Shown piece after piece: positions 35,211 to 45,110 of a DNA stretch of 64,000 nt. A model generated the notes under the pieces. It was not told the origin of the DNA. It was given only the letters and a program-made list of their open reading frames with translations, and made no database searches. This DNA comes from Rhabditophanes sp. KR3021 (taxonomy: Eukaryota; Nematoda; Chromadorea; Rhabditida; Alloionematidae): NCBI GenBank assembly GCA_963281155.1, contig CAUJLY010000004.1, positions 3,906,001 to 3,970,000 of the forward strand. Direction: 5' to 3'. Each line of letters starts with the position of its first letter. Position 1 is the first letter of the stretch. A program made the position numbers and the translations under genes.

Positions 35211-37596
35211 ATGAGTGAAGCTCCAAACTTTGTTCTTTACGAACATGCGCTTGGATATGCACTTTTTAAAGTCAAAGAATTCGAAGACATAGGAATGGCA
35301 CTTCCACAGGTAACTTTTTATTCTACATTTTGAATTTTAAAAATTAACTCCTACCAATTTAGGTCCAAGAGTCTATTTACGACTCCAAGAAATTTTTGGG
35401 CATTGTTTCTTTTGAAGCTTTTGATCCTTTCAGAAATACTGAAGCTGCCTTGGACAATTGTAACTCAATCTCAGAAGGTATCTGTCATCCCGACTTAATC
35501 AACTTTTTGGAAGCTAACTTGCCCAAGAAAAAGTCAAAGGTTACACTTGGATGTGTTGATAACAGACTTGCCGGATCATTGGTCGAAGCCTTCCCAAAAA
35601 TCAACGTTCTTTTTACTGGAGTTGTTCCCGAAATTCTTCGTGGAATCCGTTTCCATATCGAGAAGCTGTTGAAAGATGTACCTCACTTTTCCTTGGCAAA
35701 GGCCCAACTTTCACTTGGTCATAGTTACTCAAGATCCAAGGTCAAGTTCGACGTTCATCGTGTCGACAACATGGTCATCCAATCCATCGCCTTGTTAGAT
35801 ACCCTCGACAAAGACATCAATTTGTTTGCAATGAGAATCCGTGAATGGTATTCCTTTCACTTCCCAGAGTAAGAGCATTTCCTTCTTCATCTTATCTAAT
35901 TTTATTTTTACTTTAGGGTAAGCAAAAAACACAACAACAAAGAATTTATTGCTTAAAACACAAAAAATACTAATATTTTAAAGATACTCAATGGGTTCAC
36001 AGACTAAATACCTCCCACAACCTGACATTTTAGACTAAGATTTGTTCCATTACTCCCCAAAGGAATATATTTAGGGTCATCGTGTTCTTCCATTTCAAAG
36101 CTACGACCATTCAAGGGCTTTGACTCAGACTTTTCTTTGAATTTCATTGACTATGTTCATCAGATCAATTTTGGCTTGTGTGATTGATGTCTTATCGTGA
36201 TCTGAAACTGATTACTTTTCTCACATCATCTGAATTCATCTTCACATAGACTGGAGCTCCACCGAAAATGACTTTTCTTAAGAGATATTGTTGAAGATAG
36301 ACAAAACCTGTCTAGATAGTTGACCAACTTCACCACCTAAAATATGTAAGATACAATAATATGCATGAATCTAACCAGAAACTACATACTTTTCACTTTG
36401 TCCAAACGGTAAACCCTCATTGTCATTGTAACTTGTCTTTACTTCATCGTATTTTTCGCCAGTTGCGATAGACACTCCGCATCTCCTTTAGAAATAGTTT
36501 CAGCTTTTCTCTTTTTATCCTCGTTCTTTCTTCGATGTTTAGAATAATAAACACCGATTGAGACGATCTTGTGCACTAAAATAATTAGAATGGTAATATA
36601 CGTTACATTTGATTTAATATAGACACGTAAATAGCTTATTGAAAGTACAACGTTTCAAAGAACGAACTGTTGGGTACACAGTCTAAATAAATTGAAATAT
36701 GTACATTGTTAACTAAAATATTAAATAATTGATACTTTTAGCTTTACAAAATCATCTCTGAACAAGCCAAGTTCATCCGTTGTGCCAATGTTATCATGGA
36801 TCGTAAGAACTATTGTGACGAAACTGTTGTTCAACTTACGGAGATTTTGCAAGACGAAAACAAGGTGAATGCTATTACTGAGGCTGTTCGTACTTCCATG
36901 GGAATGGAAATTTCTGATATGGACTTAATGAACATCACCAGATTCACAGCTAGAGTCAACTCTCTCCTTGAATATCGTACTGGGTTGCATCAATACATCA
37001 AGGACAGAATGAGTGCCTGTGCTCCTTCTCTCTCAGCTTTGATCGGAGAACAAGTCGGAGCTCGTTTGATTTCCCACGCTGGATCTTTGACTAATTTGGC
37101 TAAATACCCCGCATCCACCATCCAAATTCTCGGAGCTGAAAAAGCTTTGTTCCGTGCATTGAAGACTCGCTCCAAGACACCTAAGTTTGGTCTTATCTTC
37201 CATTCTTCATTCATTGGACGCGCAGCCACTAAGGACAAAGGAAAGATTTCTAGATTCCTTGCTAACAAATGCAGTATCGCCTCACGTATCGATTGCTTCT
37301 CTGATGTTCCAGTACCAACCTTTGGAGAAAAATTGAAGGAGCAAGTTGAGGAGCGTCTTAAATTCTTTGAGACGGGAGTTGTGCCCAGAAAAAATCTCGT
37401 AGTCATCAAGGAAGCCATGGCAGATGCAATTCCAGTCCAAGAAAAGATCTTGAAAAAGAAGAAGAAGGCTGCCAAAAGAGCTAAGAAGGAAGCTGGTGCC
37501 GTAAAGGCAGAAGATATGGACACAACTGCTGAAGTAATCAAGGAAGAAGCTGCCGAAGAACCTCCAAAGAAGAAGAAAAAGAAGGTTGCTGCTTAA
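35211..37596 (+). CDS. NOP56: Box C/D snoRNP core protein NOP56
   Basis: Exons 35211-35309, 35363-35868, a single-nucleotide exon at 35917, and 36742-37596 give 486 aa. NOP56-specific blocks include [20 protein letters not shown], the NOP domain signature [40 protein letters not shown] and [20 protein letters not shown]. The C-terminal tail is Lys-rich. It pairs with NOP58, fibrillarin and 15.5K in rRNA 2'-O-methylation and pre-rRNA processing in the nucleolus. The tail is shorter than in vertebrates. Joining HFPE to [11 protein letters not shown] requires the unusual 1-nt exon, because direct GT-AG splicing shifts the frame. Confidence 0.93.
35869..35922 (+). promoter_or_regulatory. Recursive splice site / 1-nt exon in NOP56
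   Basis: Intron A (35869-35916, 48 nt) starts GTAAGAG and ends TTTACTTTAG. A lone G (35917) follows, then GTAAGC opens intron B (35918-36741), which ends ATACTTTTAG. CCAGA + G + CTTTAC restores Pro-Glu-Leu. After removal of intron A the junction reads GAG|GTAAGC, a regenerated donor, so two-step recursive splicing would give the right mRNA. No other canonical pairing keeps the frame. Confidence 0.7.
35940..36585 (-). other. Antisense ORF remnants in NOP56 intron
   Basis: Opposite to NOP56 the intron carries coding-like fragments: [20 protein letters not shown] near 36580, [20 protein letters not shown] near 36430, [18 protein letters not shown] near 36340, then after a slip [20 protein letters not shown] near 36260, and [20 protein letters not shown] near 36080. 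Frames change without splice sites, so this looks like a decayed gene. APVYVKM resembles the first strand of the GIY-YIG family, but the YVG strand is not visible. Assignment is uncertain. Confidence 0.4.
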
Positions 37597-37873
37597 CTTT
37601 ACATTTGTTATCTTTTTTTAATGTTGAAAATGTTTTTGTTTGTTTTCTTGTTTCATATAATTTGTTGGATAAAATTAATCTTTTAAACTTCAATAATTAT
37701 ACTCTTTATCATCCTTTGGATCATCATGTTTTTACATTAATAAAATTGCTTTTTACATTATTAATATTGCTTTCTATACGAACAACATCGTTTTTGAATT
37801 AATGAAATTGCTTTTGCACTAATATTTTTAAGTGCTTACTAAATTATATAAAATCAAGTATGTATATGTTAAT

Positions 37874-38748
37874 ATGCATAGGATGATTATTAAACCAATA
37901 TTCTTGTTGATTATTATTTTTGTATATTGTATATTATTAGTGAATACTGGTGGTAATCCATTATTAGGAGGTGCGAACGATTTTTCAAGGTTAGTTTTCG
38001 CTAAAATTAAAAAAGAGAACAAAATAATATAATTAAGCTTCAGAAGTCATCTTAAGCTTAAACCTCATTTTGACCAAGATATCAGCAACAGCACAGGCAT
38101 TAACGTGATTGAGAAGTTAGACTTTAGGCATACTACATTTCCATGATCACAATTGATGCTTTGTCTCTTGAATCCTTCAACTAAGATGAATTCTAAGTTT
38201 TGACCTATTTCTTTGGTAGGAACTGGCAACTTAAGGTGGAGAGTTTCCACCAATATAGAACACATTTTCTTCAGAGTCTTCTTTGGTGATAATGATATTA
38301 TTACCGTTTCTTGGATCGAGCAAAAGTAGAGACAAGCTTTGCACTCCTTTGATACATTTCTCGATCCTCCATGACTTGATGGCACTTTGAATGAGCGGAC
38401 AACTAAAATAGGAAATATTAGTAAACGTCATAAATTAAATAATAACATAAATACATTGAAAACACGGACAAATTTAAACATAGCTAATATTAATATATTA
38501 AAAAACACTCCTTTAAAAAGAGATCTTCGCAATATAGTTTCTTCAAAAATTTAATACAATATTTAACTAATGATAATTTTTCAAGTGGTATTGTTTCAAA
38601 ATGGGATAATGCAACTGAATTGTTCAAGGAATTCGAATTCAAAAACACATCAAAAACTGTTGTTGTTCAATTGTCAAAGCCTATCCCTGCATTAATTATT
38701 CTCTTTAGTGTCTTATCCATTTTTTTAATTATATGCGCATGTGTTTAA
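37874..38748 (+). CDS. Small type I-like membrane protein, unknown
   Basis: Two exons (37874-37989 and 38586-38748) encode 92 aa. The product has a hydrophobic leader (IIKPIFLLIIIFVYCILL), a short polar stretch with GGANDFSSGIVSKWDNATEL, and a C-terminal helix (PALIILFSVLSIFLIICACV) followed directly by stop. The intron 37990-38585 (596 nt) holds an antisense GIY-YIG copy. ATTTTTCAAG occurs both at the end of exon 1 and at the end of the intron. A similar phrase (GGNDFSSL) is encoded at 38940-38970, hinting at a second, decayed copy. No family recognised. Confidence 0.5.
38040..38431 (-). pseudogene. GIY-YIG family copy 3, in an intron
   Basis: This short copy preserves the best catalytic-region match. 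In order on the minus strand it reads LSLLLLDPRNGNNIIITKED, NVFYIGGN, then after a slip LHLKLPVPTKEIGQNLEFIL, QSINCDHGN, and finally NHVNACAVADILVKM. LLLLDPR followed by VFYIG matches the LEM-3/ANKLE1 subgroup, in which the first strand carries LLDPR and the second FYVGKG. The upstream domain is missing and frames differ between blocks, so it is a truncated pseudogene. Confidence 0.65.
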
Positions 38749-39022
38749 TAAATTGTTCAATAATTATTCATTGTCTAGTTTATTTTTTAAATTAGTCTTT
38801 GAAAACCGTTTTCGAATACGTTAAATAATTTTTTGTCTAATAAATATGACAACAACATTAACATCATTCCTATCTCATGATTGAATAGACCGTTATTCAA
38901 GTTGAACAATTATACGTCATTCCAACGAGATATCTTGCATTGAACGGTGGTAATGATTTTAGTAGTTTGTATCTTTCACAACAAACCTTATTGAAAACAA
39001 AAATTTACAATTCTATTTTAGG

Positions 39023-40412
39023 ATGAATACTTTGCTCAGCAACACCCGTTCAATTGCTTTTACAGCTTCTCGCTATCTTGGAGGGGCAAAGGCTTTCAAG
39101 CCACGTGCCGAAGCATCTCACCCACCTCCTCCCGTAAACCAACTCTCCGAAGAAGAATTAGCATTCCAAGATACTGTTCGTTTGTTCTCGAATACAGTTG
39201 TCAAGCCTTTAGTAAGGGAAATGGATGAATCCAATCACATGGACAAATCAGTAATCCAAGGGTGTTTCGAGAATGGTTTTATGGCCATCGAAGTACCTGA
39301 AACATACGGAGGCTCAGCGTCTTCTTTTTTCAATGTAGCTTTAATCGTTGAGGAATTGGCTAAAATTGATCCATCTGTATCTGTAATGGTAAGAATAATG
39401 TTTCTTTTTACTTAATTCTCTTCGTTTTAAACATTAGGTTGATGTGCAAAATACACTCGTTTGTCCATTGATTATGCAGCTCGGGACTAAGGAACAAAAG
39501 CAAAAGTATTTATCCAAAATTCACAAGGATTGGGTTGGTTCATTTTGCCTTTCTGAAGTATCATCTGGATCTGATGCTTTTGCATTGAAGACAACTGCAA
39601 AGGCTGACGGAGATGACTACATCATCAATGGGTCAAAAATGTGGATTACTAACGCTCAGTATGCTAAATTCTTTTTGGTTATGGCTAACTGTGATCCAAG
39701 CAAAGGATACCGTGGTATTACATGCTTTCTAGTTGATAGGGATCAAGCTGGAGTATCTGTTGGAAAAAACGAAGACAAACTAGGAATTCGCGCCTCAAGT
39801 ACTTGTGCTGTTCATTTCGATAATGTTAGAATAAACAAAAAAGCCATACTGGGAGAACTAGGTAACTAACGACTACAAACACATTAATACTTTCGTTTTA
39901 GGAAAAGGATACAAATACTCTATTGAATGTCTTAATGCCGGGCGCATTGGAATTGCTGCTCAAATGATTGGTTTGGCACAAGGATGTTTGGACGTAACTG
40001 TAGGTTTTATTTTTCTTGATCCAGCATTTTTGATATCCTTCAGGTCCCCTATCTCCAAGAAAGAACTCAATTCAACAAAAGACTAATGGATTTCCAAGCA
40101 GTTCAACATCAAGTAGCTGATTTAGCCACTCAGATTGAAGCAGCTAGACTAATGACGTATAATGCTGCTAGGATTAAGGAAAATAACCTTCCTTTCATTA
40201 AAGAAGCTGCAATGTGCAAGTTGTTTTCAAGCCAAGTCGCCACCACCGTCACTAGCAAATGCGTTGAAATGATGGGTGGTGTTGGCTTCAGCAAAGAATT
40301 CCCAGTTGAAAAATTCTACCGTGATTGCAAAATCGGAACAATCTACGAAGGTACTTCCAATATTCAACTGTCAACCATAGGAAAAATTATTGATAATGAA
40401 TATAAAAACTAA
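39023..40412 (+). CDS. ACADSB: Short/branched-chain acyl-CoA dehydrogenase, copy 2
   Basis: Four exons (39023-39388, 39438-39861, 39902-39999, 40044-40412) encode 418 aa with no disruption. It has a basic, hydroxylated mitochondrial presequence and the full SBCAD fold: [42 protein letters not shown], and [12 protein letters not shown] with the catalytic Glu. It acts in isoleucine catabolism or related branched-chain oxidation in the mitochondrial matrix. It is the paralogue of the gene at 24.5 kb, with two extra introns and blocks of near-identical DNA. An acceptor (CTATTTTAG) sits one base before the ATG, suggesting trans-splicing. Confidence 0.95.
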
Positions 40413-40499
40413 ATATGTCTCCTAAATTAGAAGAATATCGCTAAAATAAAGTATTCGAGATCTATTTTAAATGTGTTTATTTATTAATTACTTGTAAGT

Positions 40500-41756
40500 T
40501 TATAACTCAATTTTTCTTCTTCTTGTTGCTGGAGTAAAACCAAAGAAGGTTGTTGGACGAGATGCTTTGGCAGCTGAATTTGCTCTTGCACGATTGACAA
40601 ATGAAGAATATGAACTCACACAGTTTCCAATAAAATGATTAGAAGCCTGCAAAATGGCCAAAGATACAATCGGATCATCATTCTTTAGTTTGAAAGCCTT
40701 GACTTCGTAAGTGCTGAGTCTATCGTTGATATCATCAATCATATGATCTTTATCACTAGATACATAAATTGCCTTGAAATTCGATTCCCTGACTAATTTT
40801 TCAATATCATGCAAGATGGTTTCCTTCGAGGGTTCGCAAACTTCTTTAGTTAATGGTCCAATTTGTTCACCGACTCCTGTAAAAACGTTATTTTATTAGA
40901 TACAATATGATGTTACCGGTGCATTGCTCTGAAGCAAAAATTGGAGTTTTTGTTTTAGGATCCACATGCTTACATACAGCCGACCAGTCATCGTTGTTTC
41001 TCAAATGTATTCCTATAAATGGACGTGGCAAATGCTGGTCAATAAATGCTTTAGCCTGGCTTGTGACTCTTGAATTCCAACGAATATATTGTTGAATATG
41101 ATGATCGCTCGTTTTAGATGGAAATTGGCCAGGAGGAGTAGTAAAAGCTAATACTTTGTAATCTGAAGATGGAAATTTGTCATCCCAGTCTTGCTTTAAT
41201 TTTCTTCCTGTATTTACAAATGATCCTTGAATATTCCCAAAATATTCATCGTTTACAAACTTGATGTTAAAGGAAGACCAGAATGGACCGTATGGATTAC
41301 CTTCTGTCGAATGGCATCCAAGCGGAAGTGTTTCATCAAAGATACTCTTTCTAGCATTCCAACACAGAACTTTTCGATCGATTTCCGGCCAAATTGTTTC
41401 AGACAAACTCTTCATAAATAATCTCATTGGTATAACACGATGGAATTGTTCTAATGGTTTTACTTGGAAGTAATTTTCAAAATCAACCATTTTCGCAGTT
41501 GCTTTGCCGGCTTCGTATTGGACAAATGGAGGTAATATCAATGTGCGATTCAGAGTTTTTGCAAAATTCATTGCACCCAAGAACTGCTCCATCTGATTTC
41601 CAAAACGACCTTATGAATATATGTAAAATTACTCAACAAATATAAAAACTTACCCATGCATGGGCAATACATAACATATCCATTCAAATCAACATCTTGT
41701 CCCAATATAGAAATGATAAAAAATAATAAAACCCATGTGGTTTTACTGAACAGCAT
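40500..41756 (-). CDS. POFUT1: GDP-fucose protein O-fucosyltransferase 1
   Basis: Three exons (41654-41756, 40917-41609, 40500-40876) encode 390 aa, the usual length. After a signal peptide (MLFSKTTWVLLFFIISILG) come [20 protein letters not shown], the substrate-binding region GNPYGPFWSSFN, RPFIGIHLRNNDDW and HFIGNCVSSYSSFV, all POFUT1 hallmarks. The enzyme adds fucose to EGF repeats such as those of Notch in the ER. The last four residues are KIEL, a likely variant of the C-terminal ER-retrieval signal (human ends RDEF). Intact. Confidence 0.95.
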
Positions 41757-41996
41757 ATTAAATCAATCTAACTACAAAACATAAACAATATTTTAGAATG
41801 AAAAGCAACAAGGAAAGTGTCTCTTCACAGTTTAAATAAATGAATGCGACGCTTTACTTAAACTCTATGATAGGTCATAATAAAACTCAAGCAAACGAAC
41901 ATAATACTATAAACGTTATCGCAAAAGAATGACCTTTTAGATGAAAGCAATTAAATATAAATTTTATTGATAATACTCTAGTAGTGAATAATTAGA

Positions 41997-42362
41997 TTAA
42001 AAGAATACAAGTACAAACACACATACAAATATCATGATTACTAGGAATATAATCGCTTTCCATTGATTTGATTCATCTTCCAACCTTGCTACCTTGGCAA
42101 TTTTCTTCATAACGTTATCCATTTTTATATCTGTGTTTCTCATTTCGATATCTAGTTCTTCTAATAATTCATTATGATCGTCTAATTCTTCTCCAATCCT
42201 GTAACTCATATGTTTGATTGTGCTAAGAGAAGTACCAACACGCTCTAAATCTTCGTCTTGGTCATTTAATAAAAGCTACAATAAGATATTAAAGGAGAGT
42301 ATTAAACAAGTTTCAATTACCTTTTGCTTTTCCATTGTATCTTCGAAAAAGTTAGCAGACAT
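41997..42362 (-). CDS. Short Qc-SNARE, syntaxin-6-like
   Basis: Two exons (42321-42362 and 41997-42275) encode 106 aa. From residue about 15 the protein is one SNARE motif (LLLNDQDEDLERVGTSLSTI, MSYRIGEELDDHNELLEELD, MDNVMKKIAKVARLEDES) followed by a C-terminal membrane anchor (IIFLVIMIFVCVFVLVFF). The wording is closest to syntaxin-6/10. Family members are about 250 aa and have an N-terminal three-helix domain; that domain is absent here unless an upstream exon was missed. Predicted role: Golgi/endosome vesicle fusion as the Qc component. Confidence 0.82.
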
Positions 42363-42656
42363 TTTTGATAAAATATGTTAACTTATTTATACTAGGCTGC
42401 AAAGGTGATAATACACTAGTTTAAAAAGATTATCATGTATTGTAAAATGTAAAACAACAAATAAACTTTGTTCCACAACCATGTATCACAACTAGTTTGG
42501 ATCTAGTCAAGATTTAAGAACAAAGAAAGTATGGCAGAATAATTTAATTAGTCAAAATATTACACAATTTTTATTCTTTTTATATAAAGAACGATTACAT
42601 AGTATACAATGGATGTAAGAAGTCTAGTTAAGTCATTATTATATTACGAAACGGAC

Positions 42657-42803
42657 TTATTCACCATCTCTTTTGCGAATTCGGCATTCTTCTTCGGTTT
42701 CTTTTCTTGTAAAGAGCAAGCGATTGTTCCCAATAACGAAGTAGAAGGCAAGATATGTCACAATAAATCCAATCAAAAAGCTGACACAGACAACATCAAA
42801 CAT
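42657..42803 (-). CDS. 48-aa membrane micro-protein
   Basis: An ATG at 42803 opens a 48-codon frame. The first half is one strong membrane helix (VVCVSFLIGFIVTYLAFYFV) and the rest is a charged tail (LLFTRKETEEECRIRKRDGE). It lies in the same orientation as the SNARE and MRPS5 genes. The helix plus charged tail is typical of small integral membrane proteins, but no family could be named. It might also be the last exon of a longer gene, since TTTAG occurs immediately before the ATG. Confidence 0.45.
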   Translation of the reverse strand: MFDVVCVSFLIGFIVTYLAFYFVIGNNRLLFTRKETEEECRIRKRDGE

Positions 42804-42937
42804 ACCTAAAGGATTGTTATAATATTGTTATTATTTAGAGTATTTAATTAGATGAAATTTGGATAATAAAAAACGTATTAATGAAAATTTAATAACAAAA
42901 TTTGACTATCCTACAAACAATAACATTTATGTACTAA

Positions 42938-44935
42938 TTAATTTTCTTCCTTTTTTTCAAACACATCTGATAATCCAATTCCTCTAGTAATGGGCAAAGA
43001 TCCACCAATTGCCAACTCATGTTGTTTTTCTCCAAACTTTCTTCTTTCATCTCTAGTCCATCTAGGCAATTCCCCGTCAGCCAATAAACGAAGCATCGCG
43101 TTTTTCTTGATTTCTAAATGGATGACGTCTCCAAAGTCCAGCTTGATGTCCAGGAGTATTAACCCAAAATGGTGGGGAACGCTTCTTTTTCAATGGATAT
43201 CTTCCTTCCCCATAGAAATCTTCCAACTCAAGTTTATCTACCAACTCAATTTGAGATTCCTTTTTAATTTCGGTGTCAATAGGGGACGCTACAATCTCTG
43301 GAAAATATTGTCTTGAAGCTTTAAATTCAACAACATGTAACCCCTTTCTTTCTGCTAATTGTTGGTGGGTTTCTTGGTTTAATAATCCGGTTACAAAGGC
43401 ATGTGTTAAGGCTAAATAGTTTTTCGTTGATCCTTCAACTTTTACATAAATATCTTTGATTCCAATGGCCTCGCAGATTTTTTGCAATCTAGGATGGCAT
43501 GATAGTCCAAAACCAGCAGGTCTTCTTTGAGCAAATATACGTGTGTTTCTACATTCAGCATAAAAATCTTGGAAAATTGTCCTGTTTTCAAGTAATTCAA
43601 CGTAAAATAACTTTCTGGAAGCCATTTTCATGCCATTGATAATAGCGTTGTTTGTTCTGTGAATAGGTGCTTTTCCGACAGCGTATCCAGCAAGTCCTTT
43701 CCCGTTTCCAGTAAAAACAAGAGCACTCATTGTGTGAACTCTTCCGAACACACCAGTCATATTTGATGTTCTATTTACCTAAGTTAATTCATGAATCAGG
43801 TTTGATGAAATGGTTTAACTTACATCTAAACAGAAAGTTTGGAACTCGTCAAAGTTAATGTCATCAATTGGTGGCGGAGAACCTAACTTTTGTCCAACAA
43901 TTTGGGTGCCACTGAATCCTCTCTCTAGTGGATGAAGTTTTTCTTTCATCCTCTTCTTCCCAACTCCGTCTTTCTCACTTAATATAACTTTCACTCTATC
44001 TAAATCAGTATATATTAATATCTATTACAAGTAAAAGTAAGGTCAATTTTTCAACTTCATGCATAACTGTTTGAAAAGAGTCGCCATGACACACTCGAAA
44101 GAGAATCAAAAGTTAGTCAGATTACGATAAAAAATACGTGGCATACAATACCCAAGACTCCATTTTATACTCATTAAAAAGAATAATGAGAATATTTTGG
44201 TGAACACTTTTCGACTAAGCCTTCGTCAAAAATTGGCAAAAAAATAAGCAATTATATAATTTTGCGAAATGTTTCTTTAAAAATTAAACAAATTATAAAA
44301 AGCATATGTGGCAATCTGATACCCATTGGAAAGAACGTAAAAGCTGCAGCGGAAATGAACTTGGATAGCAATATTTAATACGTCAGTACACTCGTAAAGT
44401 GAAAAATGGACAAAAGAAAAAGAAAAATTTGTAATTTAGACCAAAGAAAGGCAAAAGATATCACACATGAGTTGATTTGCTTAAGTAGTAATAAGGAAGA
44501 AAAAACAAGCAACGTCTCAGGTGTTGTTCCTGCCATCATGCTACGTTTAATGAAGATAAAGGAAGCCTGATTTGATAATGTAGATACCCATATTATTTGT
44601 ACCCTATTTTTCAATTTAATAAACTGACCTAACCCTTCTTTAATTTCCTCATCAGTTGCCTCTTGGACTAGTAAAGGTTGTTTGCTAATTTGGGCTATTT
44701 TGTTCTCAATAGGCGAATTTAAGCCTGGGTATTGAATTTTCATTGGAGAAGCTCCGATTCTATAAAATTTGTCTAATTGTCGAATTGGTTGTCTGGTAGC
44801 ACGACGACCTTTCTTCTGACCAGCCTTTGATACAGATGTGATGGTTTTCCATAATTCTTTTCCTGTTCTTCTCATGAAGAAATTAACAGTATTGAACCGG
44901 AATTGTGTGACGGCATTCCTAGTGGGCCACAACAT
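42938..44935 (-). CDS. MRPS5: Mitochondrial ribosomal protein uS5m (one apparent frameshift)
   Basis: Exons 44629-44935, 43824-43999 and 42938-43778. The central region matches MRPS5: VFTGNGKGLAGYAVGKAPIH, AGFGLSCHPRLQKICEAIGI, KDIYVKVEGSTKNYLALTHA, LNQETHQQLAERKGLHVVEF. It forms part of the mitoribosomal small subunit near the decoding centre. As given, the frame stops at 43077 after RDASFIG. Removing one base from the T5 run at 43101-43105 (A5 on the coding strand) extends it through LLADGELPRWTRDERRKFGE to GIGLSDVFEKKEEN at 42938, for 440 aa. That extension is highly protein-like, so the break is probably a sequence error. Intron 1 (44000-44628) is long. Confidence 0.88.
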
Positions 44936-45110
44936 TTTGAATAGCTATAATATATATCAAATAAGATCAAAAGTAAAGAATCTGCGTTGCTCCAATCATT
45001 TTAAATATGTACTATACCAAGCAATTCTGTTCAGGATAATGAAAGTCTTTTGTTAAGCGACTGTTCGCATTTCAACACATGATAAATAATAACAATTAAG
45101 CGAACTAAAA

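Noticed and set aside
36990..37541. 183-codon minus-strand ORF opposite NOP56
   Set aside because: Antisense shadow of the conserved NOP56 exon.
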